A stretch of DNA of 5,014 bases from Caldilineae bacterium (lineage in GTDB: Bacteria; Chloroflexota; Anaerolineae; J102): contig RFJM01000027.1 of NCBI GenBank assembly GCA_003694905.1, forward strand, positions 1 through 5,014, read 5' to 3'. How positions within the stretch are numbered: position 1 is the stretch's first letter; each line of letters begins with the position of its first letter. The position numbers were made by a program, and so were the translations under genes. Under the pieces are notes generated by a model that was not told the DNA's origin, did no database searches, and worked only from the letters and a program-made list of their open reading frames with translations. This document shows positions 1-5,014 of this stretch, piece by piece.

Positions 1-720
1 ATGATGAGCAGACCCCTGTCTCTTCGGCAGATCGAACTCCTGCAGACGCGTCGCGCCCTCGTGCCCCTGGTGGTGAAACTGCTCTACCCCGGCCTGACGG
101 TAATGATCATGCTCGCGGGCAGGGCACCGCACCACATCGCCGCCTCGGTTATCGTACTGCTTATCGCTTTCATGAGCGTTGTGGACCTGGGATTGTTGTG
201 GGTGCGAGACCGGCGTAGCGGCCTGCTGGCGCGTCTGGCGCTGACACCGCTGTCGGCGCAGAGGATCGTCCTCGACCGCTTTGCCGCGGCCGTGATAACG
301 GATCTGCTACAGACGTTGCCGATCGTGGGGCTACTCGCCGTCTTCTTCGGTTCATCCCCCGGCACCGCGCTCATCCTCGTGGTAGCCCTGGCCACGACAC
401 TTATCTGTTCCAACACCATCAGCCTTGCGGTCACGTTGCTGCCGGGTGGACGCCGCGAGGTCATCCTGTACGCCGTGATCACCGTCTTTGCCTTGCTGTT
501 CCTGGGCGGGGTGTTCAGGCCCATCGGCCCGGCCGAAGGGCTCCTAAACGCTCTGGCCCATCTGATCCCGTATGCCCCCCTGCATCAGGCCGTACGTCTG
601 GCCATGAACGAGAAGGCCATGTGGTCGCAGACCGAAATCCTGGTCGATAGCCTGGCCCTGGCTGTAACCTCGGTGGCCCTGCTCTGGACACTGGCCGCAC
701 GCTTGCTGCAAACGGACTGA
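1..720 (+). CDS. ABC-2 type transporter permease subunit
   Basis: This is the membrane-spanning subunit of an ABC transporter, acting in the cytoplasmic membrane with a separate ATPase that is not in the window. The 239 residues contain about six hydrophobic segments (roughly 19-38, 47-68, 97-117, 121-145, 153-172, 213-234). The loop after the second segment, WVRDRRSGLLARLALTPLS at 67-85, matches the ABC-2 permease coupling region, usually of the form RE..xGTLE.L..TPLS. The stretch from FLGGVFRPIGP at 167 to IPYAPLHQAVRLAM at 189-202 matches the family's late hairpin and N-P-x-x-x-x-x-A-R region. Substrate is not readable from the sequence. The radical SAM gene 107 nt downstream on the same strand suggests a tetrapyrrole or a modified product, which is inference only. 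The ORF opens with two ATG codons exactly at the window edge, so the true start could lie upstream. Length is near normal for short ABC-2 permeases; CcmB-like exporters are a less likely alternative. Confidence 0.85.
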   Translation: MMSRPLSLRQIELLQTRRALVPLVVKLLYPGLTVMIMLAGRAPHHIAASVIVLLIAFMSVVDLGLLWVRDRRSGLLARLALTPLSAQRIVLDRFAAAVITDLLQTLPIVGLLAVFFGSSPGTALILVVALATTLICSNTISLAVTLLPGGRREVILYAVITVFALLFLGGVFRPIGPAEGLLNALAHLIPYAPLHQAVRLAMNEKAMWSQTEILVDSLALAVTSVALLWTLAARLLQTD

Positions 721-753
721 CCAGGCCCAGGCGACGAACCGAAGGCGCAATCT

Positions 754-831
754 ATGGTCACCTTCATCGCCGACAGCGAGCGCCGGTCAGGAGGTGCCGG
801 TACAAAGTTTTTGGATGGAATCAGCTCATGA
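754..831 (+). CDS. possible 25-aa small ORF coupled to the radical SAM gene
   Basis: A short reading frame starts at ATG 754, eight bases after a purine-rich GAAGG (741-745) that could serve as a ribosome binding site. It ends at TGA 829-831. The stop overlaps the ATG of the radical SAM gene in an ATGA arrangement typical of translational coupling. The peptide begins MVTFIADSERR and ends TKFLDGISS; it has no cysteine and no hydrophobic segment, and I do not recognise it. It could be a leader peptide that loads ribosomes onto the downstream gene, a small partner protein, or a chance frame in the 107-nt spacer. Its frame is closed by the permease stop at 718-720, so it is not simply the tail of that gene unless a frameshift occurred. 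Confidence 0.3.
   Translation: MVTFIADSERRSGGAGTKFLDGISS
789..796 (+). promoter_or_regulatory. strong Shine-Dalgarno-like AGGAGGTG, badly placed for the annotated start
   Basis: AGGAGGTG is a near-perfect anti-16S match, but 31 nt separate it from the ATG at 828, far beyond the usual 5-10 nt. No ATG, GTG or TTG in the radical SAM frame lies between the permease stop and 828, so no better-spaced start exists. A weaker GGATGGA (813-819) lies eight bases before 828 and may be the working site. The strong motif lies inside the possible small ORF and could act as a standby site or be coincidental. Confidence 0.3.
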
Positions 832-2162
832 ACCAGATCGCCCAGCCCCTGCGCTTCGAAGAGCCCCGTACTTCCGATCCTGCCCCGCGGCCCTCCATCA
901 TCTCCTGGAATCTGACGCGGCTGTGTAACGAACACTGCCGGCACTGCTATCTCAACGCGGGCCCTTATGCCGACCGAAGCGACGAGCTCTCGACGGTGGA
1001 ATGCCTGGAGGTACTCGCCCAACTGCGTTCGCTGGCTCCCGGCGCCCTGCTCATCTTCACCGGCGGAGAACCGCTGTTGCGCAAGGATATCTACGAGCTG
1101 ACCCGCGCAGGCCACGAGGCCGGATTTACCGTTGTCGTGGGTACCAATGGCATCCGGCTCACCGCGGAGCGGCTGGCCCAACTGCGGGAGGCCGGGGTGC
1201 AGGGCGTGGCCCTCAGCCTGGATTCGCTGCGGCCGGAGGTACACGATTCGTTTCGGGGCCGGCCGGGTGCCTGGCAGGCGACGGTTGCCAGCATCCAAAA
1301 CCTAAGCGAGGAGGGATTCCCCTTCGTACTGCAGACCACCGTCAGTCGGGCAAACCTGGCCGAACTCGCCGATCTGGTCGCCTTTGCCGCGGATTCGGGC
1401 GCCCGTACCTACAACCTGTATTTTCTGGTACCCACCGGCCGTGGCCAGACCTTTACCAGCGATATCACTCCGGCCGAGTACGAATCCCTGCTCCGGGATA
1501 TCCATGCCTGGCAGAAACAGTACGCCGGCCGTCTGCTCCTGTCTGCCAAATGTGCTCCCCATTACCAGCGCGTCCTCTGGGAAGAGAACCCCGAATCCCC
1601 CTACCTGCGCGCTTTTGATCAGGGCGCCGGCGGGTGTCCTGCCGGCATGCACTATCTGGGCATTCGCCCCAACGGCGATGTGACTCCTTGCCCCTACCTT
1701 CCCCTCTACGGCGGCAACCTGCGGGGGCAATCTCTGGCGGACATCTGGTACGACTCCGACCTTTTCCGCCAGATCCGGCAGCGCCAGGCCATGGCCGACC
1801 GCTGCGGTGCCTGCGAATTCCGTTTGCTGTGCGGCGGTTGCCGGGCGCGAGCTTACGGGGTACGCGGGGATGTCATGGCCGAAGATCCCTGGTGCGAGTA
1901 CACACCGGGCGCGCACGGTGGCAGGCCGATCGCTGCGAACGGCTCCATCACCTACGGCATTGAGGCAGATGCTGAGCTGGTATGGACTCCCGAAGCGCTT
2001 CGGCTGCTGGAAGTCATCCCCGCCTTCGTGCGCGGCCGAGTCCGGCGAGGTGTGGAAAGCTACTGCCGGCAACAGAATGAACAGGTCGTCACCGTAGAGA
2101 TCATGCAGCAGGCACGGCAAGGCCGCGGTCCCTTCGGTCTCAAGAAACCCTGGTCACGTTGA
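828..2162 (+). CDS. radical SAM/SPASM protein, NirJ/AhbD-like, with C-terminal PCP_red domain
   Basis: This 444-residue enzyme is predicted to cleave S-adenosylmethionine at a [4Fe-4S] cluster and modify a substrate by radical chemistry in the cytoplasm. The cluster motif CNEHCRHC gives C33, C37 and C40. FTGGEP (77-82) is the SAM-binding motif, followed by GTNG (105-108) and SLDSLRPEVHD (130-140). The SPASM region has C270 and C288 (spacing GX4C), then C326, C329, C335, C338 and C356, enough for auxiliary Fe-S clusters. FLVPTGRG (199-206), KCAPHY (241-246), GCPAG (269-273) and CGGCRARA (335-342) are hallmarks of the NirJ/AhbC/AhbD group, which acts on heme d1 or siroheme-derived tetrapyrroles. 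Residues about 386-430, from WTPEALRLLEVIPAFVRG to VTVEIMQQAR, match PCP_red, the small domain at the end of BchB/ChlB. This suggests a tetrapyrrole-related role, but the exact reaction is unknown. The start at 828 is the first possible in frame. Other SPASM peptide-modifying enzymes are a less likely alternative. Confidence 0.87.
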   Translation: MNQIAQPLRFEEPRTSDPAPRPSIISWNLTRLCNEHCRHCYLNAGPYADRSDELSTVECLEVLAQLRSLAPGALLIFTGGEPLLRKDIYELTRAGHEAGFTVVVGTNGIRLTAERLAQLREAGVQGVALSLDSLRPEVHDSFRGRPGAWQATVASIQNLSEEGFPFVLQTTVSRANLAELADLVAFAADSGARTYNLYFLVPTGRGQTFTSDITPAEYESLLRDIHAWQKQYAGRLLLSAKCAPHYQRVLWEENPESPYLRAFDQGAGGCPAGMHYLGIRPNGDVTPCPYLPLYGGNLRGQSLADIWYDSDLFRQIRQRQAMADRCGACEFRLLCGGCRARAYGVRGDVMAEDPWCEYTPGAHGGRPIAANGSITYGIEADAELVWTPEALRLLEVIPAFVRGRVRRGVESYCRQQNEQVVTVEIMQQARQGRGPFGLKKPWSR

Positions 2163-2185
2163 GGAGCTGAGTCGTTGGCGTTTCT

Positions 2186-2213
2186 CGCGGCAGACTTTCA
2201 CTGCGGCGCCGCG
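2186..2213. other. inverted repeat across the convergent gene ends
   Basis: CGCGGC (2186-2191) and GCCGCG (2208-2213) are perfect complements around a 16-nt loop. They straddle the stop codon of the glycosyltransferase gene (2198-2200), in the convergent junction with the radical SAM gene. There is no T-tract on either side, so an intrinsic terminator is not supported. In GC-rich DNA a stem of this length can occur by chance. Confidence 0.2.
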
Positions 2214-3895
2214 GGTCGCAGGATCTCTGTGTGGGGTGCGCCGGAGCGTTCGTAGACCACGGCCACGGTCTGCAGGCGCACGCCCAGGTCCTCTGCCAAA
2301 GCCTGTAGCGCCTCTCGCCGCCCACCGAAGTTGGTCCGGTCGGGTGCGTGCAGCAGAAAGATGCTGCCGGGATCTTGCAGGAGGGGGCGCAAACGATCCG
2401 CGAAACCCGGATCGGGAGCATCGAATCGCTCGTATCCGAAGATCTCGATGGGATTAACCTCGCCCCGAGTGACAAGGATGAGCGGTGCCTCGAACCCCCA
2501 ATCCAGGGCATAGGGGCTATAGATACCCTCATCCAGCAAAGTTTCCCCCAGTCGATAGATGGCGTCGGAGTGGTCGGCATAGCCGCCGCTGGCTGCCAGA
2601 GCGCGGTGGTACTGAAGGTCGGTCTGCAGACCGCCGGACACGAGAGCCAGGCCCAGGGCTATCATGAGGCTTAGACCGAGCCGGCGCGGCAACCTGTCGC
2701 AGAGCAGAGCCCAACCGGCTGCCGTGGCCAACGCGAGCACGGGTGAGAACAGAGCCAGGTGGGTGTACCACAGCGCGGTGGGCGTGAGGGGTGTCTGCAA
2801 GAGAAGGAGCAGAAAGAAAACATAGAACAGAAGGCCGCGGCGGGCCGCGATCTGTGTGGACTTCTCTCCTCGCGAGACGGCCGGCATGAGATTCAGCAGA
2901 ACGAAGCTGAACAGCCACGCGGGCCAGGCAAGTCTGTCGACGAAATTGCCGCCCAGATACCAGAAATGGTTGCCTTTGAGGAAGTCGCCGATCTGCTGCC
3001 AGCGGATCTGCAAGTTGTGCAGATAATCGGTGTTCTGGACGCCATAGTACGAGCGGTCCAGAGTTCCCAGGAAATGGGAAAAGGTAGCTCCGGTCTTGAG
3101 GTTGAAGAGCAGGAAGGGGCTGAGCCCCACCAGGAAGGCGGCGAGGGCTGCCAACAAGGCGCGGGGATGCAGCAGACGGCGCGGGTGAAAGTCGTCGGCG
3201 ACATCCAGGCCAAAGAGCCGCCTACGCCACCAGACCACCGGCGACAGAATGGCCGTCGCCGCCAGAGGCCAGAGCATGATGAACTTCGCCCACAGCCCCA
3301 ACCCGGCCAGAAACCAACTCCCATACCAGGCACGCATGCGCCCGCGATGGACCAGCCGCAAGAGGAGGAGCAGGATCGCAAGGCTGAAGGCGATGGTTGT
3401 GTTGGTGACGTAGATGCCCTGGCGGGAAAAGAAGACGAAGGAGGGCTGGACCGCCAGTAGAAACGCGGCCAGCAAGGCAGCGCCCATTCCCAGCCATTCC
3501 GCGGCCAGCCTGTAGGTAAGCCAGAGGATGACCGCTCCCACCAGGATGGGCCATAGTCTCATGCTTGCCACACCGATGCCGCCCAGCTTGAAAAAGAGGA
3601 GCAAGACATAGGTATTGAGCGCGCCTACATAATCCACGACCATGAGGGGCAACGGCCGGCCCAAGAGGTGCACCACTGCGTCGCGATGGGCTTCGACGGG
3701 TAACCCCCGCAGCCACTGGATCGCCGGCTTGGCCTCGACGGCCTCGTCATAATTCGGGCCGGGCAGTTCGATCTGGTAGAGGGTCAGGGCCAGATATAGG
3801 GCAAGTGCCAGTAGAAAAAGGAGGGCAGGCCCGTGTCGTCGGAGTCGTTGGCGGAGTGGGTCGGAGGGAATCACAATAGAAGGACGTGATGGCAT
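2198..3895 (-). CDS. GT39/PMT-like membrane glycosyltransferase (GT-C fold)
   Basis: This is a 565-residue integral membrane protein resembling the dolichyl-phosphate-mannose/ArnT-like glycosyltransferases, which move a sugar from a polyprenyl-phosphate donor to an acceptor on the outer face of the cytoplasmic membrane. After a short basic N-terminus comes a hydrophobic helix (about 23-41) and a first extracytoplasmic loop with PNYDEA (47-52). Its D50-E51 pair fits the acidic catalytic motif of GT-C enzymes. Many further hydrophobic segments follow (around 86-102, 112-130, 137-155, 164-182, 194-222, 245-265, 325-340, 353-368, 376-398, 405-420). WYTHLALFSPVLALA (376-390) resembles the late membrane region of the family. 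The last 140 residues are soluble, with DWGFEAPLILVTRGEVNP at 465-482. Acceptor and sugar are unknown. The start at 3895 has no clear Shine-Dalgarno; GTG at codon 8 is an alternative. A TATAAT box 35 nt upstream suggests its own promoter. Confidence 0.83.
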   Translation of the reverse strand: MPSRPSIVIPSDPLRQRLRRHGPALLFLLALALYLALTLYQIELPGPNYDEAVEAKPAIQWLRGLPVEAHRDAVVHLLGRPLPLMVVDYVGALNTYVLLLFFKLGGIGVASMRLWPILVGAVILWLTYRLAAEWLGMGAALLAAFLLAVQPSFVFFSRQGIYVTNTTIAFSLAILLLLLRLVHRGRMRAWYGSWFLAGLGLWAKFIMLWPLAATAILSPVVWWRRRLFGLDVADDFHPRRLLHPRALLAALAAFLVGLSPFLLFNLKTGATFSHFLGTLDRSYYGVQNTDYLHNLQIRWQQIGDFLKGNHFWYLGGNFVDRLAWPAWLFSFVLLNLMPAVSRGEKSTQIAARRGLLFYVFFLLLLLQTPLTPTALWYTHLALFSPVLALATAAGWALLCDRLPRRLGLSLMIALGLALVSGGLQTDLQYHRALAASGGYADHSDAIYRLGETLLDEGIYSPYALDWGFEAPLILVTRGEVNPIEIFGYERFDAPDPGFADRLRPLLQDPGSIFLLHAPDRTNFGGRREALQALAEDLGVRLQTVAVVYERSGAPHTEILRPAAPQ

Positions 3896-3929
3896 ACTGG
3901 GGCAGGATCAACAGGCAACGTGCCCCGGC

Positions 3930-3958
3930 ATTATACCGGAGTTAGAAGATGAGGACGA
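3930..3958 (-). promoter_or_regulatory. sigma-70-type promoter for the glycosyltransferase gene
   Basis: On the minus strand a perfect -10 hexamer, TATAAT, occupies 3935-3930. With a 17-nt spacer, the -35 position (3958-3953) reads TCGTCC, which matches TTGACA at only three positions. Transcription would begin near 3923 and leave a leader of about 28 nt before the ATG at 3895. A perfect AT-rich -10 box in such GC-rich DNA, correctly placed before a gene, is suggestive; the poor -35 lowers confidence or points to activator dependence. Confidence 0.45.
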
Positions 3959-4038
3959 AGAGAGACGATGAGCTCTTGTGCCCTGGTGCGTCTGTGCAGG
4001 CTCCTACCGCAAGCCTTAGACACGGCCCTCCCTGTGGA

Positions 4039-4064
4039 CAGACATTCCGGCCTGGTCTGCCGGA
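4039..4064. repeat. alternative-pairing inverted repeat in the intergenic gap
   Basis: TCCGGC (4046-4051) pairs perfectly with GCCGGA (4059-4064) around a 7-nt loop. An overlapping alternative pairs CAGAC (4039-4043) with GTCTG (4055-4059). The two stems cannot form together. This could be a protein-binding dyad, a leader or 3' RNA structure, or a chance GC-rich palindrome. It lies about 100 nt upstream of the candidate glycosyltransferase promoter. Confidence 0.25.
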
Positions 4065-4132
4065 CTGCGGCGCGGGCGGGGGGCGTCGTCCCCGGCAGGC
4101 GCGGCCTCCGGCTATTTCCCGCCTTGAAACAC

Positions 4133-4155
4133 GGCCCCACGGAATTGCCGGGGCC
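4133..4155 (-). terminator. candidate hairpin terminator after the AcnX small-subunit gene
   Basis: Read on the minus strand, GGCCCC (4155-4150) and GGGGCC (4138-4133) form a six-pair all-GC stem around an 11-nt loop, starting directly after the TGA at 4158-4156. The following bases, GTGTTTC, make a weak T-tract. It fits a poor intrinsic terminator or a 3' stabilising structure at the end of the AcnX transcript. Confidence 0.4.
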
Positions 4156-4593
4156 TCAGCCGGCTTCTTCCTCCCACCTCATCTCCAACCGCCCATCCTC
4201 TCCGATCCGGACCTGCGCGCCCCCGCGCAGCCGTGCGAAGTCCTCCGGTGCGAGGGCCAGCACGGTGAGAGGGGTGCCGTACATCTCATCGGCCACGATG
4301 GAGGCCAGAGCAAAGAAGGAGTCCACCCCCGTGGTGATCAGAGCCGCGGGTGCGGTGCCGTTGCGAATGGCCTCCAGTAGCACCGCCGTGGTTGTGGAAG
4401 ACCCGCGTGTAAAGGGTACGGCCAACACCTTACCCGCCGCGCACGTGCCCGAGAGAGGATGGCGGCGATCGATGATCTCCCCGCTACCATGGTCATAACC
4501 GCCCCAGAAAGAGAGGGGCTCGTTGCTGACCAGGAGTTCGCCGCCGCCACCGCTACCGGCGATGAGCGTACCCTGAAACGTTATCACTGCCAT
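4156..4593 (-). CDS. aconitase X small subunit, swivel domain (DUF126)
   Basis: This 145-residue protein is the separate swivel domain of aconitase X, which joins the large catalytic subunit to form an Fe-S hydro-lyase in the cytoplasm. Matches to the family run along most of its length: PLSFWGGYD (26-34), IIDRRHPLSG (40-49), AGKVLAVP (53-60), RGSS (63-66), LLEAIRNGTAPAALI (72-86) and ADEMYGTPLTVLAL (101-114). The RGSS serines sit where the family has its conserved, probably catalytic, serine. The next residues are TTT, where I recall most relatives having T-G-S. Length is normal for the two-subunit form. Characterised AcnX enzymes dehydrate mevalonate 5-phosphate (heterodimeric archaeal type) or cis-3-hydroxy-L-proline (bacterial type); the split form favours the heterodimeric class but does not fix the substrate. 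The ATG at 4593 overlaps the large-subunit end by 10 nt, indicating coupling. Confidence 0.9.
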   Translation of the reverse strand: MAVITFQGTLIAGSGGGGELLVSNEPLSFWGGYDHGSGEIIDRRHPLSGTCAAGKVLAVPFTRGSSTTTAVLLEAIRNGTAPAALITTGVDSFFALASIVADEMYGTPLTVLALAPEDFARLRGGAQVRIGEDGRLEMRWEEEAG

Positions 4594-5014
4594 AGCGACT
4601 CGTCCCGAATAACGTGTCCGGCCTCGGCCGAGCGCACACAGTCTTCCAGCGAACCAAAGACGACCTGGGTGTTCAGCAGGCCCGGCGCGTAGTAGGCGTA
4701 TTTGGCCGAGTTGGTCATCAGTATCTTGATGTGAGGTGGAAGCATAGGGGTGGCGAGGATGCAGGTATCCACCGTTACCCGCCCGCCGAAGTCCCGCAGA
4801 GGTGCCAGGTAGCCGCTTTGTTCCGCCAGCATGGTCATAGCCCGACTGGAAGTGACAAGGAATTCGACTCGGGGATGTTTGCGCCGGCCTTTGAGCAACC
4901 CTGCTAACTGGCGAAACTCGGCCAGCGAGAAGTGTGGGCTCCCCAGAACCACCATGTCGAGGCCGCTGCCGTCGGCAGAAGTCAGCTCCCGTCGCGCCTT
5001 GCGCAGATCGTGCA
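4584..5014 (-). CDS. aconitase X large catalytic subunit, C-terminal part (cut by right window edge)
   Basis: The frame is open from the window edge to TGA 4586-4584 and gives the last 142 residues of a protein that is usually about 400 long, so roughly the C-terminal third is visible. Its N-terminus lies beyond 5014; the internal ATG at 4955 is not a real start because family homology continues upstream of it (LRKARRELT, then DMVVLGSPHFS). Family signatures, counted from that internal methionine, are VVLGSPHFSLAEF (2-14), LVTSSRAM (33-40), VDTC (62-65), MTNSAKYAYYAPGLL (80-94), VVFGSLEDCV (98-107) and IRDESLW (116-122). The cysteine of VDTC is a likely Fe-S ligand. The GSPH motif has serine where, from memory, many relatives have cysteine. 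With the small subunit it would form a dehydratase of the aconitase superfamily; the substrate is undetermined (mevalonate 5-phosphate or cis-3-hydroxy-L-proline in studied cases). Confidence 0.92.
   Translation of the reverse strand, partial: HDLRKARRELTSADGSGLDMVVLGSPHFSLAEFRQLAGLLKGRRKHPRVEFLVTSSRAMTMLAEQSGYLAPLRDFGGRVTVDTCILATPMLPPHIKILMTNSAKYAYYAPGLLNTQVVFGSLEDCVRSAEAGHVIRDESLWQ

Larger units (their letters stand above)
3896..4155. other. 260-nt non-coding gap between AcnX small subunit and glycosyltransferase
   Basis: No reading frame here resembles a known protein on either strand; the frames that cross it continue antisense into the AcnX small-subunit gene. The gap contains a GC-rich hairpin next to the AcnX stop (4133-4155), an inverted repeat near its middle (4039-4064) and the candidate glycosyltransferase promoter near its left end. 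I see no tRNA and no riboswitch I recognise. Confidence 0.5.

Noticed and set aside
815..817. Alternative ATG for the radical SAM gene
   Set aside because: It is out of frame with the enzyme and its frame closes before any domain could form.
585..1298. Minus-strand frame of 237 codons spanning the permease-radical SAM spacer
   Set aside because: It is antisense to two well-supported genes, has no recognisable domain, and shows no conserved motif.
1302..2120. Minus-strand frame of 272 codons
   Set aside because: It is antisense to the radical SAM gene, whose motifs are intact in the opposite frame. The product resembles no family.
2163..2197. Bidirectional intrinsic terminator between the convergent genes
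   Set aside because: The gap is 35 nt and the only stem nearby (2186-2213) lies partly in coding sequence and has no T-run on either strand.
2759..3460. Long plus-strand frame of 233 codons
   Set aside because: It lies entirely opposite the membrane glycosyltransferase gene. Its product is rich in Q, E and G with no recognisable domain, as expected for antisense of a hydrophobic GC-rich gene.
3949..4498. Plus-strand frames crossing the intergenic gap into the AcnX small-subunit region
   Set aside because: Their products are low-complexity P/R/A/G-rich sequences without a domain, and most of their length is antisense to a clear AcnX gene.
4584..4955. Treating ATG 4955 as the start of a 123-aa protein
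   Set aside because: The frame is open to the window edge and AcnX-like sequence continues upstream of this methionine, so it is an internal codon of a truncated gene.

Overview
The window is high-GC bacterial DNA (GC-rich third codon positions throughout) with short intergenic gaps. It carries five recognisable protein-coding genes in two blocks that face each other. The taxon cannot be fixed from this sequence. Aconitase X, a membrane GT-C glycosyltransferase and a NirJ/AhbD-like radical SAM enzyme with a PCP_red tail would fit Chloroflexota or an environmental proteobacterium, but this is only a guess from gene content.

Left block, plus strand, 1-2162: an ABC-2 type transporter permease (1-720) is followed after 107 nt by a radical SAM/SPASM enzyme (828-2162). 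The enzyme has the NirJ/AhbC/AhbD heme-modification architecture plus a C-terminal PCP_red helical domain, the module found at the end of the BchB/ChlB subunit of dark-operative protochlorophyllide reductase. The spacer holds a possible 25-codon ORF (754-831) whose stop overlaps the radical SAM start as ATGA. The pair reads as an operon that may link tetrapyrrole (heme-like) modification with transport. The permease's ATPase partner would lie off the left edge.

Right block, minus strand, 5014-2198: the C-terminal part of the aconitase X (AcnX) large subunit enters from the right edge (4584-5014). It overlaps the AcnX small swivel-domain subunit (4156-4593) by 10 nt, so the two are translationally coupled halves of one Fe-S hydro-lyase. 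Characterised relatives are the mevalonate 5-phosphate dehydratase of the archaeal mevalonate pathway and cis-3-hydroxy-L-proline dehydratase; the window does not decide between them. A 260-nt non-coding gap (3896-4155) follows. It holds a GC-rich hairpin directly after the AcnX small-subunit stop, a further inverted repeat, and a perfect TATAAT box close upstream of the next gene. That gene (2198-3895) encodes a 565-residue multi-spanning membrane glycosyltransferase of the GT39/PMT-like GT-C class, probably transcribed on its own.

The two blocks converge in a 35-nt gap at 2163-2197, with no convincing intrinsic terminator. No tRNA, rRNA, CRISPR array, insertion sequence or long repeat was seen. 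The points most worth a second look are the radical SAM-PCP_red fusion beside a transporter, the small ORF in front of it, and unusual residues at conserved positions in both AcnX subunits.
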